From Paracoccus shanxieyensis (GTDB lineage Bacteria; Pseudomonadota; Alphaproteobacteria; Rhodobacterales; Rhodobacteraceae): a stretch of DNA of 64,000 bases. The notes beneath the pieces are model-generated. The model saw only the letters and a list, made by a program, of their open reading frames with translations. It was not told the DNA's origin and searched no databases. Positions 33,321 through 42,548 of this stretch are shown piece by piece; positions within the stretch are counted from its first letter, which is position 1; each line of letters starts with the position of its first letter. Position numbers and translations under genes: made by a program. The stretch covers positions 55,421 to 119,420 of the forward strand of contig NZ_WMII01000015.1 of NCBI RefSeq assembly GCF_009711265.1. The letters are read 5' to 3'.

Positions 33321-35498
33321 ATGGAATTCAACGCACCCGCAGGCGAAAACCTGTTCGATCATGGCCGCGTCACCGGCAAGGGCATCAGCCGCATCGACGG
33401 GCCGCTGAAAGTCACCGGCCGCGCGCCCTATGCCTATGAACGCCACGATGTCGTGGGCGACCAGCTGTCCGGCTATCCGGTGCTGGCCACCGTCCCGCAG
33501 GGCCGCATCACCGCCATCGACACCGCAGCCGCGCTGGCCGCACCCGGCGTTCTTGGCATCGTTACCGCGCTGGAGGTCGGCGAGATGCCGCACCCCTTTG
33601 AACAGAACGTCGCGCCGCTGTTCGGCGGCGACCGGGTGCATCACTATCATCAGGCGATTGCCGTGGTCGTGGCCGAAGAATTTGAACAGGCCCGCACGGC
33701 GGCGGCGCTGGTGCGCGTGGACTATGACGCCCAGACCGGAGCCTATGATCTGGACGCGGTCTGGCAGCAGAAGAAGGGCGATCATGCCGATCCGGTGGCC
33801 AGACAGGGCGATTTCGACGCGGCTTTTGCCCAGGCGGCGGTGACGCTGGATCAGGAATACCGCACGCCCGGCCACAGCCATGCCATGATGGAGCCCCATG
33901 CCAGCATCGCCGCATGGCAGGATGGCAAGGTGACCGTCTGGACCTCGAACCAGATGATCGCGTGGAACCGCCAAAGCCTTGCCAAGACCCTTGGGCTGGA
34001 TCAGGACGATGTGCGCATCGAAAGCCCGTTCATCGGCGGCGGCTTCGGCGGCAAGCTGTTCCTGCGCGCCGATGCGGTTCTGGCGGCACTGGCCGCGCGC
34101 AAGCTGGAACGCCCGGTCAAGGTCGCCCTGCCCCGCGCGGCGATCATGAACAACACCACCCACCGTTCGGCCACGATCCAGCAGCTGCGGATCGGCGCGG
34201 ACCGCGATGGCCGGATGACCGCCATCTCGCACGAAGCGATCTCGCACAGTCAGCCGGGTGGCTCGGGGGAAAATGCCGTGGACCAGACACGCTGGTTCTA
34301 TGCCGCGCCCAACCGGCTGATCGTCAATCACGTCGCCGAAATGCGGCTGCCGGAAGCCAATGCCATGCGCGCCCCCGGCGAGGCCTCGGGGCTGATGGCG
34401 CTGGAGGTGGCGATGGATGAAATGGCGCTGAAACTGGGTATGGACCCCGTTGAATTCCGGGCGCTGAACGACACGCAGGTCAGCCCCGAGGATCCCGAGA
34501 TCCCGTTCTCGGACCGGAATTTCCGCCGCTGTCTGCACGAGGGCGCCAAGGCTTTCGGCTGGACCAATCCCGCGCCCCGCAGCCAGCGCGAAGGCGCATG
34601 GCTGATCGGTCAGGGCATGGCGGGGGCCTATCGCGGATCGCCGGTGCTGACATCCGGCGCGCGGGTCCGGCTGCTGCCCGATGCGCGACTGCTGGTCGAA
34701 ACCGACATGACCGATATCGGCACCGGCAGCTATACCATCATCGCGCAGACCGCCGCCGAAACCATGGGCCTGCCGCTGGAGGCGGTCGAGGTGCGGCTCG
34801 GCGACAGCGACTTTCCGGTCTCGGCAGGCTCGGGCGGGCAGTTCGGCGCGGCCAGCGCCACCGCTGGGGTCTATGCCGCCTGCCTTGCCCTGCAAAAGCG
34901 CATCGCCGAAGTCCTGCAGGCCGGGGATGCGCCGCTGCGTTTTTCCGACGCGCAGGTGCATGTCGGCGGGCGCGACATCCCGCTGGCAGAGCTGGGCGAG
35001 CTGAGCGCCGAGGACAAGATCACCTTCGGCGAGTTCCGCGACAAGCAGCATATCGTCTCCACCTTCGGCGCGCATTTCGTCGAAGTGGCGGTGCATCGCC
35101 TGACCGGCCAGATCCGGCTGCGGCGGATGCTGGCGGTCTGCGATGCCGGGCGCATCCTGAACCCGGTGACCGCGCGCAGCCAGTTGATCGGCGGGATGGT
35201 CATGGGCGTCGGTGCCGCGCTGATGGAGGAAATCGCCATCGACACGGACAAGGGCTTCTTTCCCAATCACGATCTGGCCAGCTATGAAGTCCCGGTGCAT
35301 CTGGACATCCCAGAACAGCAGGTAATCTTTCTGGACACGGCCGATCCGGTGTCCACGCCCCTGAAGGCCAAGGGCGTCGGAGAGCTTGGCCTTTGCGGCG
35401 TCGCCGCAGCCATCGCCAATGCGGTGCACAACGCCTCGGGCGTGCGGATCCGGGACTTCCCGGTCACCGCGGACAAGCTGCTGGCCGGGCTGGGCTAG
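33321..35498 (+). CDS. paoC: Aldehyde oxidoreductase molybdenum-binding subunit (PaoC/YagR-like)
   Basis: This 725-residue catalytic subunit binds the molybdopterin cofactor and oxidises aldehydes to carboxylic acids. It shows GKGISRIDGPLKVTGRAPYAYE at the start, SPFIGGGFGGKLFLR, MRAPGEASGLMALE and the catalytic Glu in KGVGELGLCG near the C-terminus. It follows paoB by 3 bases. No PaoD/XdhC-type chaperone gene follows, so maturation must rely on a gene elsewhere. Substrates of relatives are aromatic aldehydes. Confidence 0.94.
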   Translation: MEFNAPAGENLFDHGRVTGKGISRIDGPLKVTGRAPYAYERHDVVGDQLSGYPVLATVPQGRITAIDTAAALAAPGVLGIVTALEVGEMPHPFEQNVAPLFGGDRVHHYHQAIAVVVAEEFEQARTAAALVRVDYDAQTGAYDLDAVWQQKKGDHADPVARQGDFDAAFAQAAVTLDQEYRTPGHSHAMMEPHASIAAWQDGKVTVWTSNQMIAWNRQSLAKTLGLDQDDVRIESPFIGGGFGGKLFLRADAVLAALAARKLERPVKVALPRAAIMNNTTHRSATIQQLRIGADRDGRMTAISHEAISHSQPGGSGENAVDQTRWFYAAPNRLIVNHVAEMRLPEANAMRAPGEASGLMALEVAMDEMALKLGMDPVEFRALNDTQVSPEDPEIPFSDRNFRRCLHEGAKAFGWTNPAPRSQREGAWLIGQGMAGAYRGSPVLTSGARVRLLPDARLLVETDMTDIGTGSYTIIAQTAAETMGLPLEAVEVRLGDSDFPVSAGSGGQFGAASATAGVYAACLALQKRIAEVLQAGDAPLRFSDAQVHVGGRDIPLAELGELSAEDKITFGEFRDKQHIVSTFGAHFVEVAVHRLTGQIRLRRMLAVCDAGRILNPVTARSQLIGGMVMGVGAALMEEIAIDTDKGFFPNHDLASYEVPVHLDIPEQQVIFLDTADPVSTPLKAKGVGELGLCGVAAAIANAVHNASGVRIRDFPVTADKLLAGLG

Positions 35499-35751
35499 GC
35501 CCCGAGCCGCTGGTGGCCGTGCCCTTGGCGGCGCGGCCATACTGCCCCCTCCCGTCATGAACCCCTGCCGCGCTGCGCAATCGCACGTCGAGCGCGGGTG
35601 CAGCTTGCCCGGATTTCGCGCATTTTAGGGCGCCGCGAAAATAGTTGTATTTATCCACCATTTTCATTTGCGTTTGTCAGCCGCCTGACACACCGTCGTC
35701 ACATGCCCGGCCCGAGTCCCTTGGGCCACCCCCTGTCAAAAGCATGGGATC

Positions 35752-36255
35752 ATGACGATGCGGGACCAGACGAAAACCGACGCGCCATCCCTTCAGGCCC
35801 GCGACGTGGCGCTGGATGTGCTTGAAGACACGCTGAGTTTTTATATCCGCGTGTTGGATTCGCAGGTGTCGCGCAATCTGGACACCCGGCTGGACGGGCT
35901 GGAGGTCGCGCGCGGCAAGGGCAAGATCACCGCGCTGTTTCTGATCGACGGCAATCCGGGCATCCGGTCCTCGGTGCTGGCGGATGTGGTCCTGAAGGAC
36001 CGCTCGGCCATGGGGCGCATCCTTGACCATTTCGAATCGCATGGGCTGATCACGCGCCGGGTTTCGGATCAGGACAACCGCGCGCAGGGCTGCTTCATCA
36101 CCGACAAGGGCGCGGCGCTGGCCGCCAAGGTGCGCGCCATCGTCGTCGAACAATCCGCCACATTCTTCGATCCCATCATCCCGCAGGAGGAACAGGTGCA
36201 ATTGCTGGGCATTCTGAAACGCGCCTATCACCGGCTGCAACAGGCCGAAGCATGA
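35752..36255 (+). CDS. MarR family transcriptional regulator
   Basis: This 167-residue regulator has a winged helix at about residues 65-115: GIRSSVLADVVLKDRSAMGRILDHFESHGLITRRVSDQDNRAQGCFIT, the MarR recognition helix and wing. It opens an operon with the SDR and the broken oxidoreductase gene (ATGA overlap with the SDR) and probably autoregulates it. The ligand is unknown. About 250 bases without a gene precede it, including an AT-rich stretch near 35636-35670 that may hold the promoter. Confidence 0.88.
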   Translation: MTMRDQTKTDAPSLQARDVALDVLEDTLSFYIRVLDSQVSRNLDTRLDGLEVARGKGKITALFLIDGNPGIRSSVLADVVLKDRSAMGRILDHFESHGLITRRVSDQDNRAQGCFITDKGAALAAKVRAIVVEQSATFFDPIIPQEEQVQLLGILKRAYHRLQQAEA

Positions 36256-36944
36256 GCCGGGTCGCACTGATTTCGGGCGCGGGGCGCGGCATCGGCGCCG
36301 CCGTCGCACAGCGGCTTGCCAATGAGGGCTGGCAGCTTTCGCTGGGGATGCGCGATCCGGTGCTGCCCGCTTGGGCCGATGCCCAGCGTCTGCATCTGCA
36401 CGCCTATGACGCCAGCGCCGACTGGGCCGAACGCGAATGGGTCGCCGATGCGCTGGCGCGGTTCGGACGGATCGACGCCATCGTCGCCAACGCGGGCGTC
36501 ATGGTGCCGAAATCCGTAATCGAGGCATCCGAGGACGATCTGCAATCCATGTTGCAGATCAACGTGCTGGCCCCGCGCAGACTGGCGCAGGCGGCGTGGG
36601 ATGCGCTTGCCGCCTCGGGGCGCGGACGCATTGCCATTCTGGCCTCGCTATCGGGCAAGCGGGTGAAATCGGCGACATCGGGCAGCTATGCGGTGTCGAA
36701 ATTCGCCGCCGTCGGTCTGGCCCATGCGCTGCGGCAGGCGGGCTTTGATCTGGGCATCCGCGCCACCGCCATCTGCCCCGGCTTTGTCGCCACCGACATG
36801 GCCCGCGCGCTGACCGATCGCGGCGACAGTGCCATGACCCAGCCCGCCGATCTGGCCCGCATCATCGCCATGATCCTTGATCTGCCGAACGAAGCCAGCG
36901 TCGCCGAATTCGCCGTGAACTGCCAACTGGAGGAGAGTTTCTGA
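36252..36944 (+). CDS. Short-chain dehydrogenase/reductase
   Basis: This 230-residue NAD(P)-dependent oxidoreductase has cofactor loop ISGAGRGIGAAVAQRLA, VANAGV, the catalytic Ser in ILASLSGK and the catalytic pair in SYAVSKFA. An acidic residue after beta-2 is not obvious, so cofactor preference is open. It overlaps marR by ATGA and the following oxidoreductase by TGATG. The substrate is unknown. Confidence 0.9.
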   Translation: MSRVALISGAGRGIGAAVAQRLANEGWQLSLGMRDPVLPAWADAQRLHLHAYDASADWAEREWVADALARFGRIDAIVANAGVMVPKSVIEASEDDLQSMLQINVLAPRRLAQAAWDALAASGRGRIAILASLSGKRVKSATSGSYAVSKFAAVGLAHALRQAGFDLGIRATAICPGFVATDMARALTDRGDSAMTQPADLARIIAMILDLPNEASVAEFAVNCQLEESF

Positions 36945-37888
36945 TGCCCGGCCCCTATGTCGTCCCCGTCCATGGCGATGCCGAACTGCCCGATCGGGTC
37001 GATGTCGTCGTCATCGGCGGCGGCATCATCGGCACCTCGACCGCGCTAGAGCTGGCGGAGAGCGGGCTGCGGGTCGCGCTGTGCGAAAAGGGCGGCATCG
37101 GGCATGAACAATCCAGCCGCAACTGGGGCTGGGTCCGCATCTCGCGCCGCGATCCGCGCGAAGTGCCGCTGATGGCCGAGGCGCTGCGGCTGTGGAAGGA
37201 CATGGACAGCCGCACGGGCCGCGAAACCGGCTACACCCGCGCCGGGATCGTCTTCACCTGCGTCACCGACGAGGATTATGCCCAGCACGAACGCTGGAAC
37301 CGCAATCTGGACGGCTATCAACTGGACAGCCGCATGATCTCGGGGCGCGAGTTCCGCGAGATGTATCCGGGCAGCCAGCTTGATCTGAAAGGCGCGCTTT
37401 ATACCGCGGCCGATGGACGGGCCGAGCCGCAACGCGCCGCCCCCGCCGTGGCCGAGGCCGCGCGCGACCGGGGCGCGCATATCCTGACCGAATGCGCCGT
37501 GCGCGGGATCGAGACCTCGGGCGGGCGGGTCAGCGGCGTGGTGACGGAACGCGGACCGATCGGCTGCGATGCCGTGGTGCTGGCGGGGGGCGCGTGGTCC
37601 AGCCTGTTTGCGGGCAATATGGGCATCGAATTTCCGCAGCTGAAAGTGCTGAACTCTGTCATCCGCACCAAGCCGCTGGAGGGCGGGCCGGAACAGGCGA
37701 TCTGGCACCGCGATTTCGCCATCCGCAAACGCCGCGACGGCGGATATACCATCGCGACCTTGAAGAGACCTTCGTGGTCTTGCAGGGCGAGGCGATCTGC
37801 CGTCTGGGCGACGGCAAGGCCGAAAAGATCGGCCCCGGCGCGATCGTGCGCGTGCCCAAAAGCGTCGCGCCCTGGCTGGAAGTGCTGA
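36944..37888 (+). pseudogene. FAD-dependent amino-acid oxidase-like gene, truncated by a deletion
   Basis: The first 271 codons encode a normal DadA/DAO-type oxidoreductase: FAD loop VVVIGGGIIGTSTALELAESG (residues 21-41), EKGGIGHEQSSRNWGWVR, ERGPIGCDAVVLAGGAWS. Coherent sequence ends at GGYTIA near 37750-37757. The frame then continues for about 42 low-complexity residues (SWSCRARRSAVWATARPKR) through what is a cupin gene read in the wrong frame. The family's C-terminal third, including the second FAD-contact region, is missing, so activity is unlikely. Overlap with the SDR stop (TGATG) shows it was an integral operon member. Confidence 0.85.
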
Positions 37889-37929
37889 CCCCCTTCCGCA
37901 AGCTTGCCACCGTCGTTCCCAAGCCCTGA
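37756..37929 (+). pseudogene. C-terminal fragment of a cupin-domain protein gene
   Basis: In the frame two bases off the oxidoreductase, 57 codons read as a cupin end: DLEETFVVLQGEAICRLGDG, then KIGPGAIVRVPKSV and a stop at 37929, eight bases before the ABC ATPase start. The N-terminal strands and the first metal-binding motif are absent, and no start or ribosome site precedes it. It is the right-hand side of the same deletion junction. Confidence 0.8.
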
Positions 37930-37937
37930 GGTCCGCC

Positions 37938-39593
37938 ATGTCCGATCCTGTGCCGTCCGATCCTGTGCCCGATACGCCTCTCGCCAATCCCGCGCCTGCC
38001 GATGCCGTGCTGTCGGTTCGTGACCTGACTGTCAGCCTGCCGGTGCAGATGGATCGCCGCCATGCCGTCGAAGCCATCTCATTCGATCTGAGGCGCGGCG
38101 AAATCCTGTGCATCATCGGCGAATCCGGGTCGGGGAAATCGGTCACGGCCAGCACGGTGATGGGTCTTTTGCCGCCGATCATGAAGGTTGCGGGCGGGCG
38201 GATCATCTATGCCGGGCAGGATCTGCTGGCCCTGCCGGAACGCCAGCGCCGCGCGCTGCGGGGCAAATCGCTGTCGATGATCTTTCAGGATCCGCTGTCG
38301 GCGCTGAACCCGCTGATGACCATCGGCGCGCAGATCGACGAGGTGCTGGTGGCCCATGGCTGGCGCGACCGCAGCCAGCGCGACGCCAAGGTGCTGGAGC
38401 TGCTGACCGAGGTCGGCCTGCCCGATCCGCCACTGCTGCGCCACCAATATCCCTTCCGCCTGTCGGGTGGCCAGCGTCAGCGCGTGATGATCGCGATTGC
38501 GCTGGCGCTGGATCCCGATGTGCTGATCGCCGACGAACCGACGACCGCGCTGGACGTGACGACGCAGAAGCAGATCCTTGACCTGATCCGCCGCATCCAG
38601 CGCCAAAAGGGCATGAGCGTGATGTTCATCACCCATGACTTCGGCGTCGTCGCCGATATCGCCGACCGGGTGATCGTCATGGAAAAGGGCCTGCTGGTGG
38701 AACAGGGCCCGGCGGCGCAGGTGCTGACCGCGCCGCGCCATCCCTATACCCAGCGCCTGATCGCCGCCGTGCCGCATCTGCGCGAAGCCGACAAGGAGCT
38801 TGGCCCCGACGCGCCCGTCGTGCTTGAGGTCAGCGGGCTGGACAAGACCTATCGCACCTCCTCGGGCTTTCTGGGCCGCCGGCGCGAGGTGCAGGCGGTG
38901 CGCGATCTGGGCTTCACCCTGCGCCGCGGCCAGACCGTCGGCGTGGTGGGCGAAAGCGGGTCGGGCAAGTCCTCGATGGGCAAGGTGCTGATGAAGCTGA
39001 CCGATGCCGATGCGGGGCAGATCCTGCTGGACGGCACCGATATCCTGCCTTTGACCGAGGCGCAGTTCCGGCCCTTGCGCCCGCGCATCCAGATGGTGTT
39101 TCAGGACCCCTATGCCTCATTGAACCCGCGCCAGACGGTCGGGGCGTCGTTGACCGTGGGGCCGGTGGCGCAGGGCATGAAACCGGCCGAGGCGCGGGCC
39201 AAGGCGCATGAGATCCTGCGGCAGGTCGGGCTGGACCCGATGGCCTATCAGCGGTTTCCGCATGAATTTTCCGGCGGACAGCGCCAGCGCATCGGCATCG
39301 CGCGGGCGCTGATGTTTGATCCGGAAATCATCATCGCCGATGAGGCGGTCTCGGCGCTGGACGTGTCCATTCAGGCGCAGATCCTTGAGCTGTTCGCCCG
39401 CATCCAGCAGGAACGCCATCTGGCGATGATCTTCATCACGCATGACCTGCGCGTGGCCAGCCAGATCTGCGATCATGTGCTGGTGATGCATCGCGGCAAG
39501 GTGGTGGAAAGCGGCCCTCCGGCCCGGATCTTCCGCGCGCCGCAGAACGACTATACCCGCAGTCTGGTCGCGGCGATCCCCGGCCACGTCTAG
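37938..39593 (+). CDS. Dipeptide/oligopeptide-type ABC transporter, double ATP-binding protein (DppDF/GsiA-like)
   Basis: This 551-residue protein carries two complete ATPase halves in tandem. Half one (about residues 15-270) has [26 protein letters not shown] and [12 protein letters not shown]; half two (about 295-548) has [25 protein letters not shown] and [12 protein letters not shown]. An oligopeptide-type C-terminal extension follows each. No permease or binding-protein gene is nearby, so the transporter is incomplete here; they may have been lost in the deletion just upstream. The N-terminus contains a 15-bp tandem repeat ([10 protein letters not shown]). Confidence 0.9.
   Translation: MSDPVPSDPVPDTPLANPAPADAVLSVRDLTVSLPVQMDRRHAVEAISFDLRRGEILCIIGESGSGKSVTASTVMGLLPPIMKVAGGRIIYAGQDLLALPERQRRALRGKSLSMIFQDPLSALNPLMTIGAQIDEVLVAHGWRDRSQRDAKVLELLTEVGLPDPPLLRHQYPFRLSGGQRQRVMIAIALALDPDVLIADEPTTALDVTTQKQILDLIRRIQRQKGMSVMFITHDFGVVADIADRVIVMEKGLLVEQGPAAQVLTAPRHPYTQRLIAAVPHLREADKELGPDAPVVLEVSGLDKTYRTSSGFLGRRREVQAVRDLGFTLRRGQTVGVVGESGSGKSSMGKVLMKLTDADAGQILLDGTDILPLTEAQFRPLRPRIQMVFQDPYASLNPRQTVGASLTVGPVAQGMKPAEARAKAHEILRQVGLDPMAYQRFPHEFSGGQRQRIGIARALMFDPEIIIADEAVSALDVSIQAQILELFARIQQERHLAMIFITHDLRVASQICDHVLVMHRGKVVESGPPARIFRAPQNDYTRSLVAAIPGHV
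37941..37970. repeat. 15-bp tandem repeat at the 5' end of the double-ATPase gene
   Basis: TCCGATCCTGTGCCG and TCCGATCCTGTGCCC lie head to tail (14 of 15 bases identical), encoding SDPVP twice right after the start codon. Confidence 0.85.
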
Positions 39594-39721
39594 GCGCGCC
39601 TGCGCGGGCAGCATCCCTGCCGGTTCAATTTCGCGCCAGATAACCCTAGAGAAACGCTCAGGATGGGTTGACCGGCTGCGCCATCACCCCTTACCTGCGC
39701 GCGTGTCCGAAGGAGATCCAG

Positions 39722-40630
39722 ATGTTTCACAAGGTTATCGCCGCGACCGGCGCAATGCTGCTTTCTTCCGGAATGGCGTTTGCCGATCCGATGACGATCG
39801 AACATTCGCAGGGCAGCACCGATCTGCCCGCCGCGCCGTCCAAGGTGCTTGTGCTGGACATCAACGCCCTGGACATCGCGGATGCCATGGGGGCCGAGCC
39901 TGCCGGTGTGGTCAACGGCAACCTGCCCGACTATCTGCAGAAATACGCATCCGACGACTATCTGAAGGTCGGCACGCTGTTTGAGCCGGACTATGAGGCC
40001 GTCGCCGCCTCGGGCGCGGATCTGATGATCGTCGGCACCCGCAGCCGGACATCCTATCCCCAGATGTCGCAGATCCTGCCGACCGTCGATCTGAGCGTCG
40101 GCGACGATCTGTTCGCCTCGGTCGATGACAATATCGCGCGGGTGGGCCAGATCTTTGGCAAGCCACAGCGTGCGGCCGAAATGACCGCCGAAATCGACGG
40201 CAAGCTGGCGCATCTGAAGCAGGTCGCCCCAGATGCCGCCACGGCGCTGATCCTTGTGACCAATGGCGGCAAGCTGGGCGCTTACGGCCCCGCCTCGCGC
40301 GTGGGCTGGATCCACAAGGAACTGGGCTTTGCCCCGCTGGAGGAAAACATCGACGACCGTTTCCACGGTGGCGACGTGATCTCGTTCGAATATATTCTTG
40401 AAAAGAACCCGGACTGGATCTTCGTGATCGACCGCGACGCCGGGGTCGGCGATGCGGGCGCGGGGGCGCAGTCGATGCTGGACAATGCGCTGATGGCGCA
40501 GACCAAGGCCGTGCAGCAGGGTCAGGTGGTCTATCTGGATGCTCATGCGGCCTATGTCGCCTATGCCGGATATACCGCGCTGAACCGCCTGCTGGATCAA
40601 TTGACCACGGCGCTGGCCGCGAAATCCTGA
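39722..40630 (+). CDS. Siderophore ABC transporter substrate-binding protein (CeuA/YclQ/FatB-like)
   Basis: This 302-residue periplasmic protein has signal peptide MFHKVIAATGAMLLSSGMAFA; AAGGAGAT precedes the ATG. The mature part shows the FepB/CeuA pattern: APSKVLVLDINALDIADAMGAEP, FEPDYEAVAASGADLMIVGTRS, KLGAYGPASRVGWIHKELGF and NPDWIFVIDRDAGVG. Relatives bind catecholate siderophores or their hydrolysis products such as petrobactin or bis-catechols. No lipobox is seen. It heads a complete four-gene importer. No Fur box was recognised with certainty upstream. Confidence 0.92.
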   Translation: MFHKVIAATGAMLLSSGMAFADPMTIEHSQGSTDLPAAPSKVLVLDINALDIADAMGAEPAGVVNGNLPDYLQKYASDDYLKVGTLFEPDYEAVAASGADLMIVGTRSRTSYPQMSQILPTVDLSVGDDLFASVDDNIARVGQIFGKPQRAAEMTAEIDGKLAHLKQVAPDAATALILVTNGGKLGAYGPASRVGWIHKELGFAPLEENIDDRFHGGDVISFEYILEKNPDWIFVIDRDAGVGDAGAGAQSMLDNALMAQTKAVQQGQVVYLDAHAAYVAYAGYTALNRLLDQLTTALAAKS

Positions 40631-40633
40631 TCC

Positions 40634-41587
40634 ATGCGCTGGCTGATGGCGGGAGTGGTGCTGGTGTGCGGGCTTGCGGTGGCAAGCCTGTTCGTCGGTG
40701 TCTCCAATGTCAGTCTGGCGGGCATTCTGGCCGGCAATGACACCGACTGGCTGGTGCTGGTCGAAAGCCGCGTCCCGCGGATGCTGGCGCTGCTGCTGGC
40801 GGGGGCGTCCATGGCCATTGCCGGGCTGCTGACGCAGATCGTGATCCGCAACCGCTTCGTCGAGCCGGGCAATACCGGCACGACCGAGGCTGCCGGGCTT
40901 GGCCTGCTGGTCGTCACCCTGCTGGCGCCCGGCGCGCCGATCATCGTCAAGATGGCGGTGGGCAGCGCATTCGCCATGTCGGGCGCGGGGCTGTTTCTGG
41001 CCATGCTGCGCCGCGTGCCGCTGCGCGACCCGATGCTGGTGCCGCTGCTGGGCATTCTTTACAGCGGCGTCATCGGCGCGGGCACGGCCTTCATCGCCTA
41101 TCGCTTCGACATGATGCAGACGGTGCTGGCCTGGACGCAGGGCGATCTGTCGGGCGTGCTGCGCGGCCGATACGAGCTTTTGTGGCTGGGCGCGCTGCTG
41201 GCCGCCATCGCGTGGACCGCGGCGGACCGCTTCACCGTGGCGGGGCTGGGCCGCGACATCGCGCTGTCGCTGGGCCTTGCGCATGGCCGCGTCGTGGCGC
41301 TGGGGCTGGCCATCGTGTCGCTGGTGACGGCGGTGGTGGTGGTGACGGTGGGCATGATCCCCTTTCTGGGGCTGATCGTGCCGAATATCGTCAGCCTTGC
41401 GCTTGGCGACAACATGCGCCGCGCCGTGCCATGGGTGGCGCTGTCGGGCGCCTCGCTGGTGCTGGCCTGCGATATTTTGGGCCGCATCATCCGCGCCCCC
41501 TATGAGATCCCGGTGGGCACGGTCCTTGGCGTCATCGGCAGCGCCGTCTTCCTGATCCTGATCCTGCGAGGCCGCCGTGCTGCGTGA
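40634..41587 (+). CDS. Siderophore ABC transporter permease (FecCD family, CeuB/YclN-like)
   Basis: This 317-residue inner-membrane protein has about nine to ten helices. FecCD signatures are RVPRMLALLLAGASMAIAGLLTQIVIRN and, near the C-terminus, TVGMIPFLGLIVPNIVSLALGDNMRR and APYEIPVGTVLGVIGSAVFLILILR. It follows the binding-protein gene by 3 bases and overlaps the second permease gene. Forms a heterodimer with the next gene product. Confidence 0.93.
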   Translation: MRWLMAGVVLVCGLAVASLFVGVSNVSLAGILAGNDTDWLVLVESRVPRMLALLLAGASMAIAGLLTQIVIRNRFVEPGNTGTTEAAGLGLLVVTLLAPGAPIIVKMAVGSAFAMSGAGLFLAMLRRVPLRDPMLVPLLGILYSGVIGAGTAFIAYRFDMMQTVLAWTQGDLSGVLRGRYELLWLGALLAAIAWTAADRFTVAGLGRDIALSLGLAHGRVVALGLAIVSLVTAVVVVTVGMIPFLGLIVPNIVSLALGDNMRRAVPWVALSGASLVLACDILGRIIRAPYEIPVGTVLGVIGSAVFLILILRGRRAA

Positions 41588-42548
41588 CATGTCGCACGAC
41601 CGCCGCGCCCGGCTGGCGCTGATCGCCCTTGCGCTATGCGCGGCGGCATCCGTCATCTGCTTCATGGTGCTGGGCGCGCGCGGCAACTGGGGCTTCGTGC
41701 TGCCGTTTCGCGGCAAGAAGCTGCTGGGCCTGCTGCTGGTCGCGCATGCCGTGGCCATTTCCACCGTGCTGTTCCAGACCGTGACCGCCAACCGCATCCT
41801 GACGCCCGCCATCATGGGCTTTGATGCGCTGTTCGTTCTGGGCAGCACGCTGCTGGTGGCGGCGTTCGGCTCGGGCGTGGTGGCGGGGTTCGATCCGCGG
41901 CTGATGTTTCTGGGCGACATCGTGGTGATGGTCGCGGCCTCGATGGCGCTGTATCTGTGGCTGTTCGGCGGCGAAGAGCGCAGCCTGCACCGGCTGCTGC
42001 TGATCGGCGTGGTCTTTGGCATCTTCCTGCGCACGCTGGCGCAATTCGTCCAGCGGCTGCTGGATCCCAACGAATTCATGGTGCTGACGGACATGCTGTT
42101 TGCCAGCTTCAACACGATCCCCGCCATGCTGCTGGGCGTGTCGACGCTGATCGTCATGGCGGTCACGCTGTGGCTGATCCCGCGCCTGGCGCGGCTGGAT
42201 GTCATGGCGCTGGGGCGGCCCGTCGGGGTCAATCTGGGCCTGAACTGGCGGCGCGAGACGCTGCTGGTGCTGGCGGCGGTGTCGCTGCTGGTCTCGGTCT
42301 CGACGGCGCTGGTGGGGCCGGTGCTGTTCTTTGGCCTTCTGGCCGCCAGTCTGGGGCATCTGGCGGTGGGGCAGTCGGCGCATCGCTATCTGCTGCCGGC
42401 GGCCTCGCTTGTGGGGATCATCATGCTGGTCGGCGGGCAGACCGTGCTGGAGCGGGTCTTTGCCTTCAACACCGCGCTGAGCATCGTCGTGGAATTCATC
42501 GGCGGGCTGACATTCATTGCGCTGCTTATCGCAAAGGGACGCAGATGA
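41577..42548 (+). CDS. Siderophore ABC transporter permease (FecCD family, CeuC/YclO-like)
   Basis: This 323-residue multi-pass protein starts at a GTG overlapping the previous gene by 11 bases; an ATG at 41589 is an alternative four codons later. Helical segments and the family end VLERVFAFNTALSIVVEFIGGLTFIALL identify the second FecCD subunit. It overlaps the ATPase gene by ATGA. Confidence 0.92.
   Translation: MLRDMSHDRRARLALIALALCAAASVICFMVLGARGNWGFVLPFRGKKLLGLLLVAHAVAISTVLFQTVTANRILTPAIMGFDALFVLGSTLLVAAFGSGVVAGFDPRLMFLGDIVVMVAASMALYLWLFGGEERSLHRLLLIGVVFGIFLRTLAQFVQRLLDPNEFMVLTDMLFASFNTIPAMLLGVSTLIVMAVTLWLIPRLARLDVMALGRPVGVNLGLNWRRETLLVLAAVSLLVSVSTALVGPVLFFGLLAASLGHLAVGQSAHRYLLPAASLVGIIMLVGGQTVLERVFAFNTALSIVVEFIGGLTFIALLIAKGRR

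Noticed and set aside
32835..35558. A 900-codon minus-strand frame opposite paoB and paoC
   Set aside because: Antisense to a clear Mo aldehyde oxidoreductase; composition biased to Gly, Arg, His and no domain recognised.
39590..42232. An 880-codon minus-strand frame opposite the siderophore transporter genes
   Set aside because: Antisense to binding protein and permeases with recognisable motifs; repetitive Gln/His/Arg content is typical of a shadow frame.
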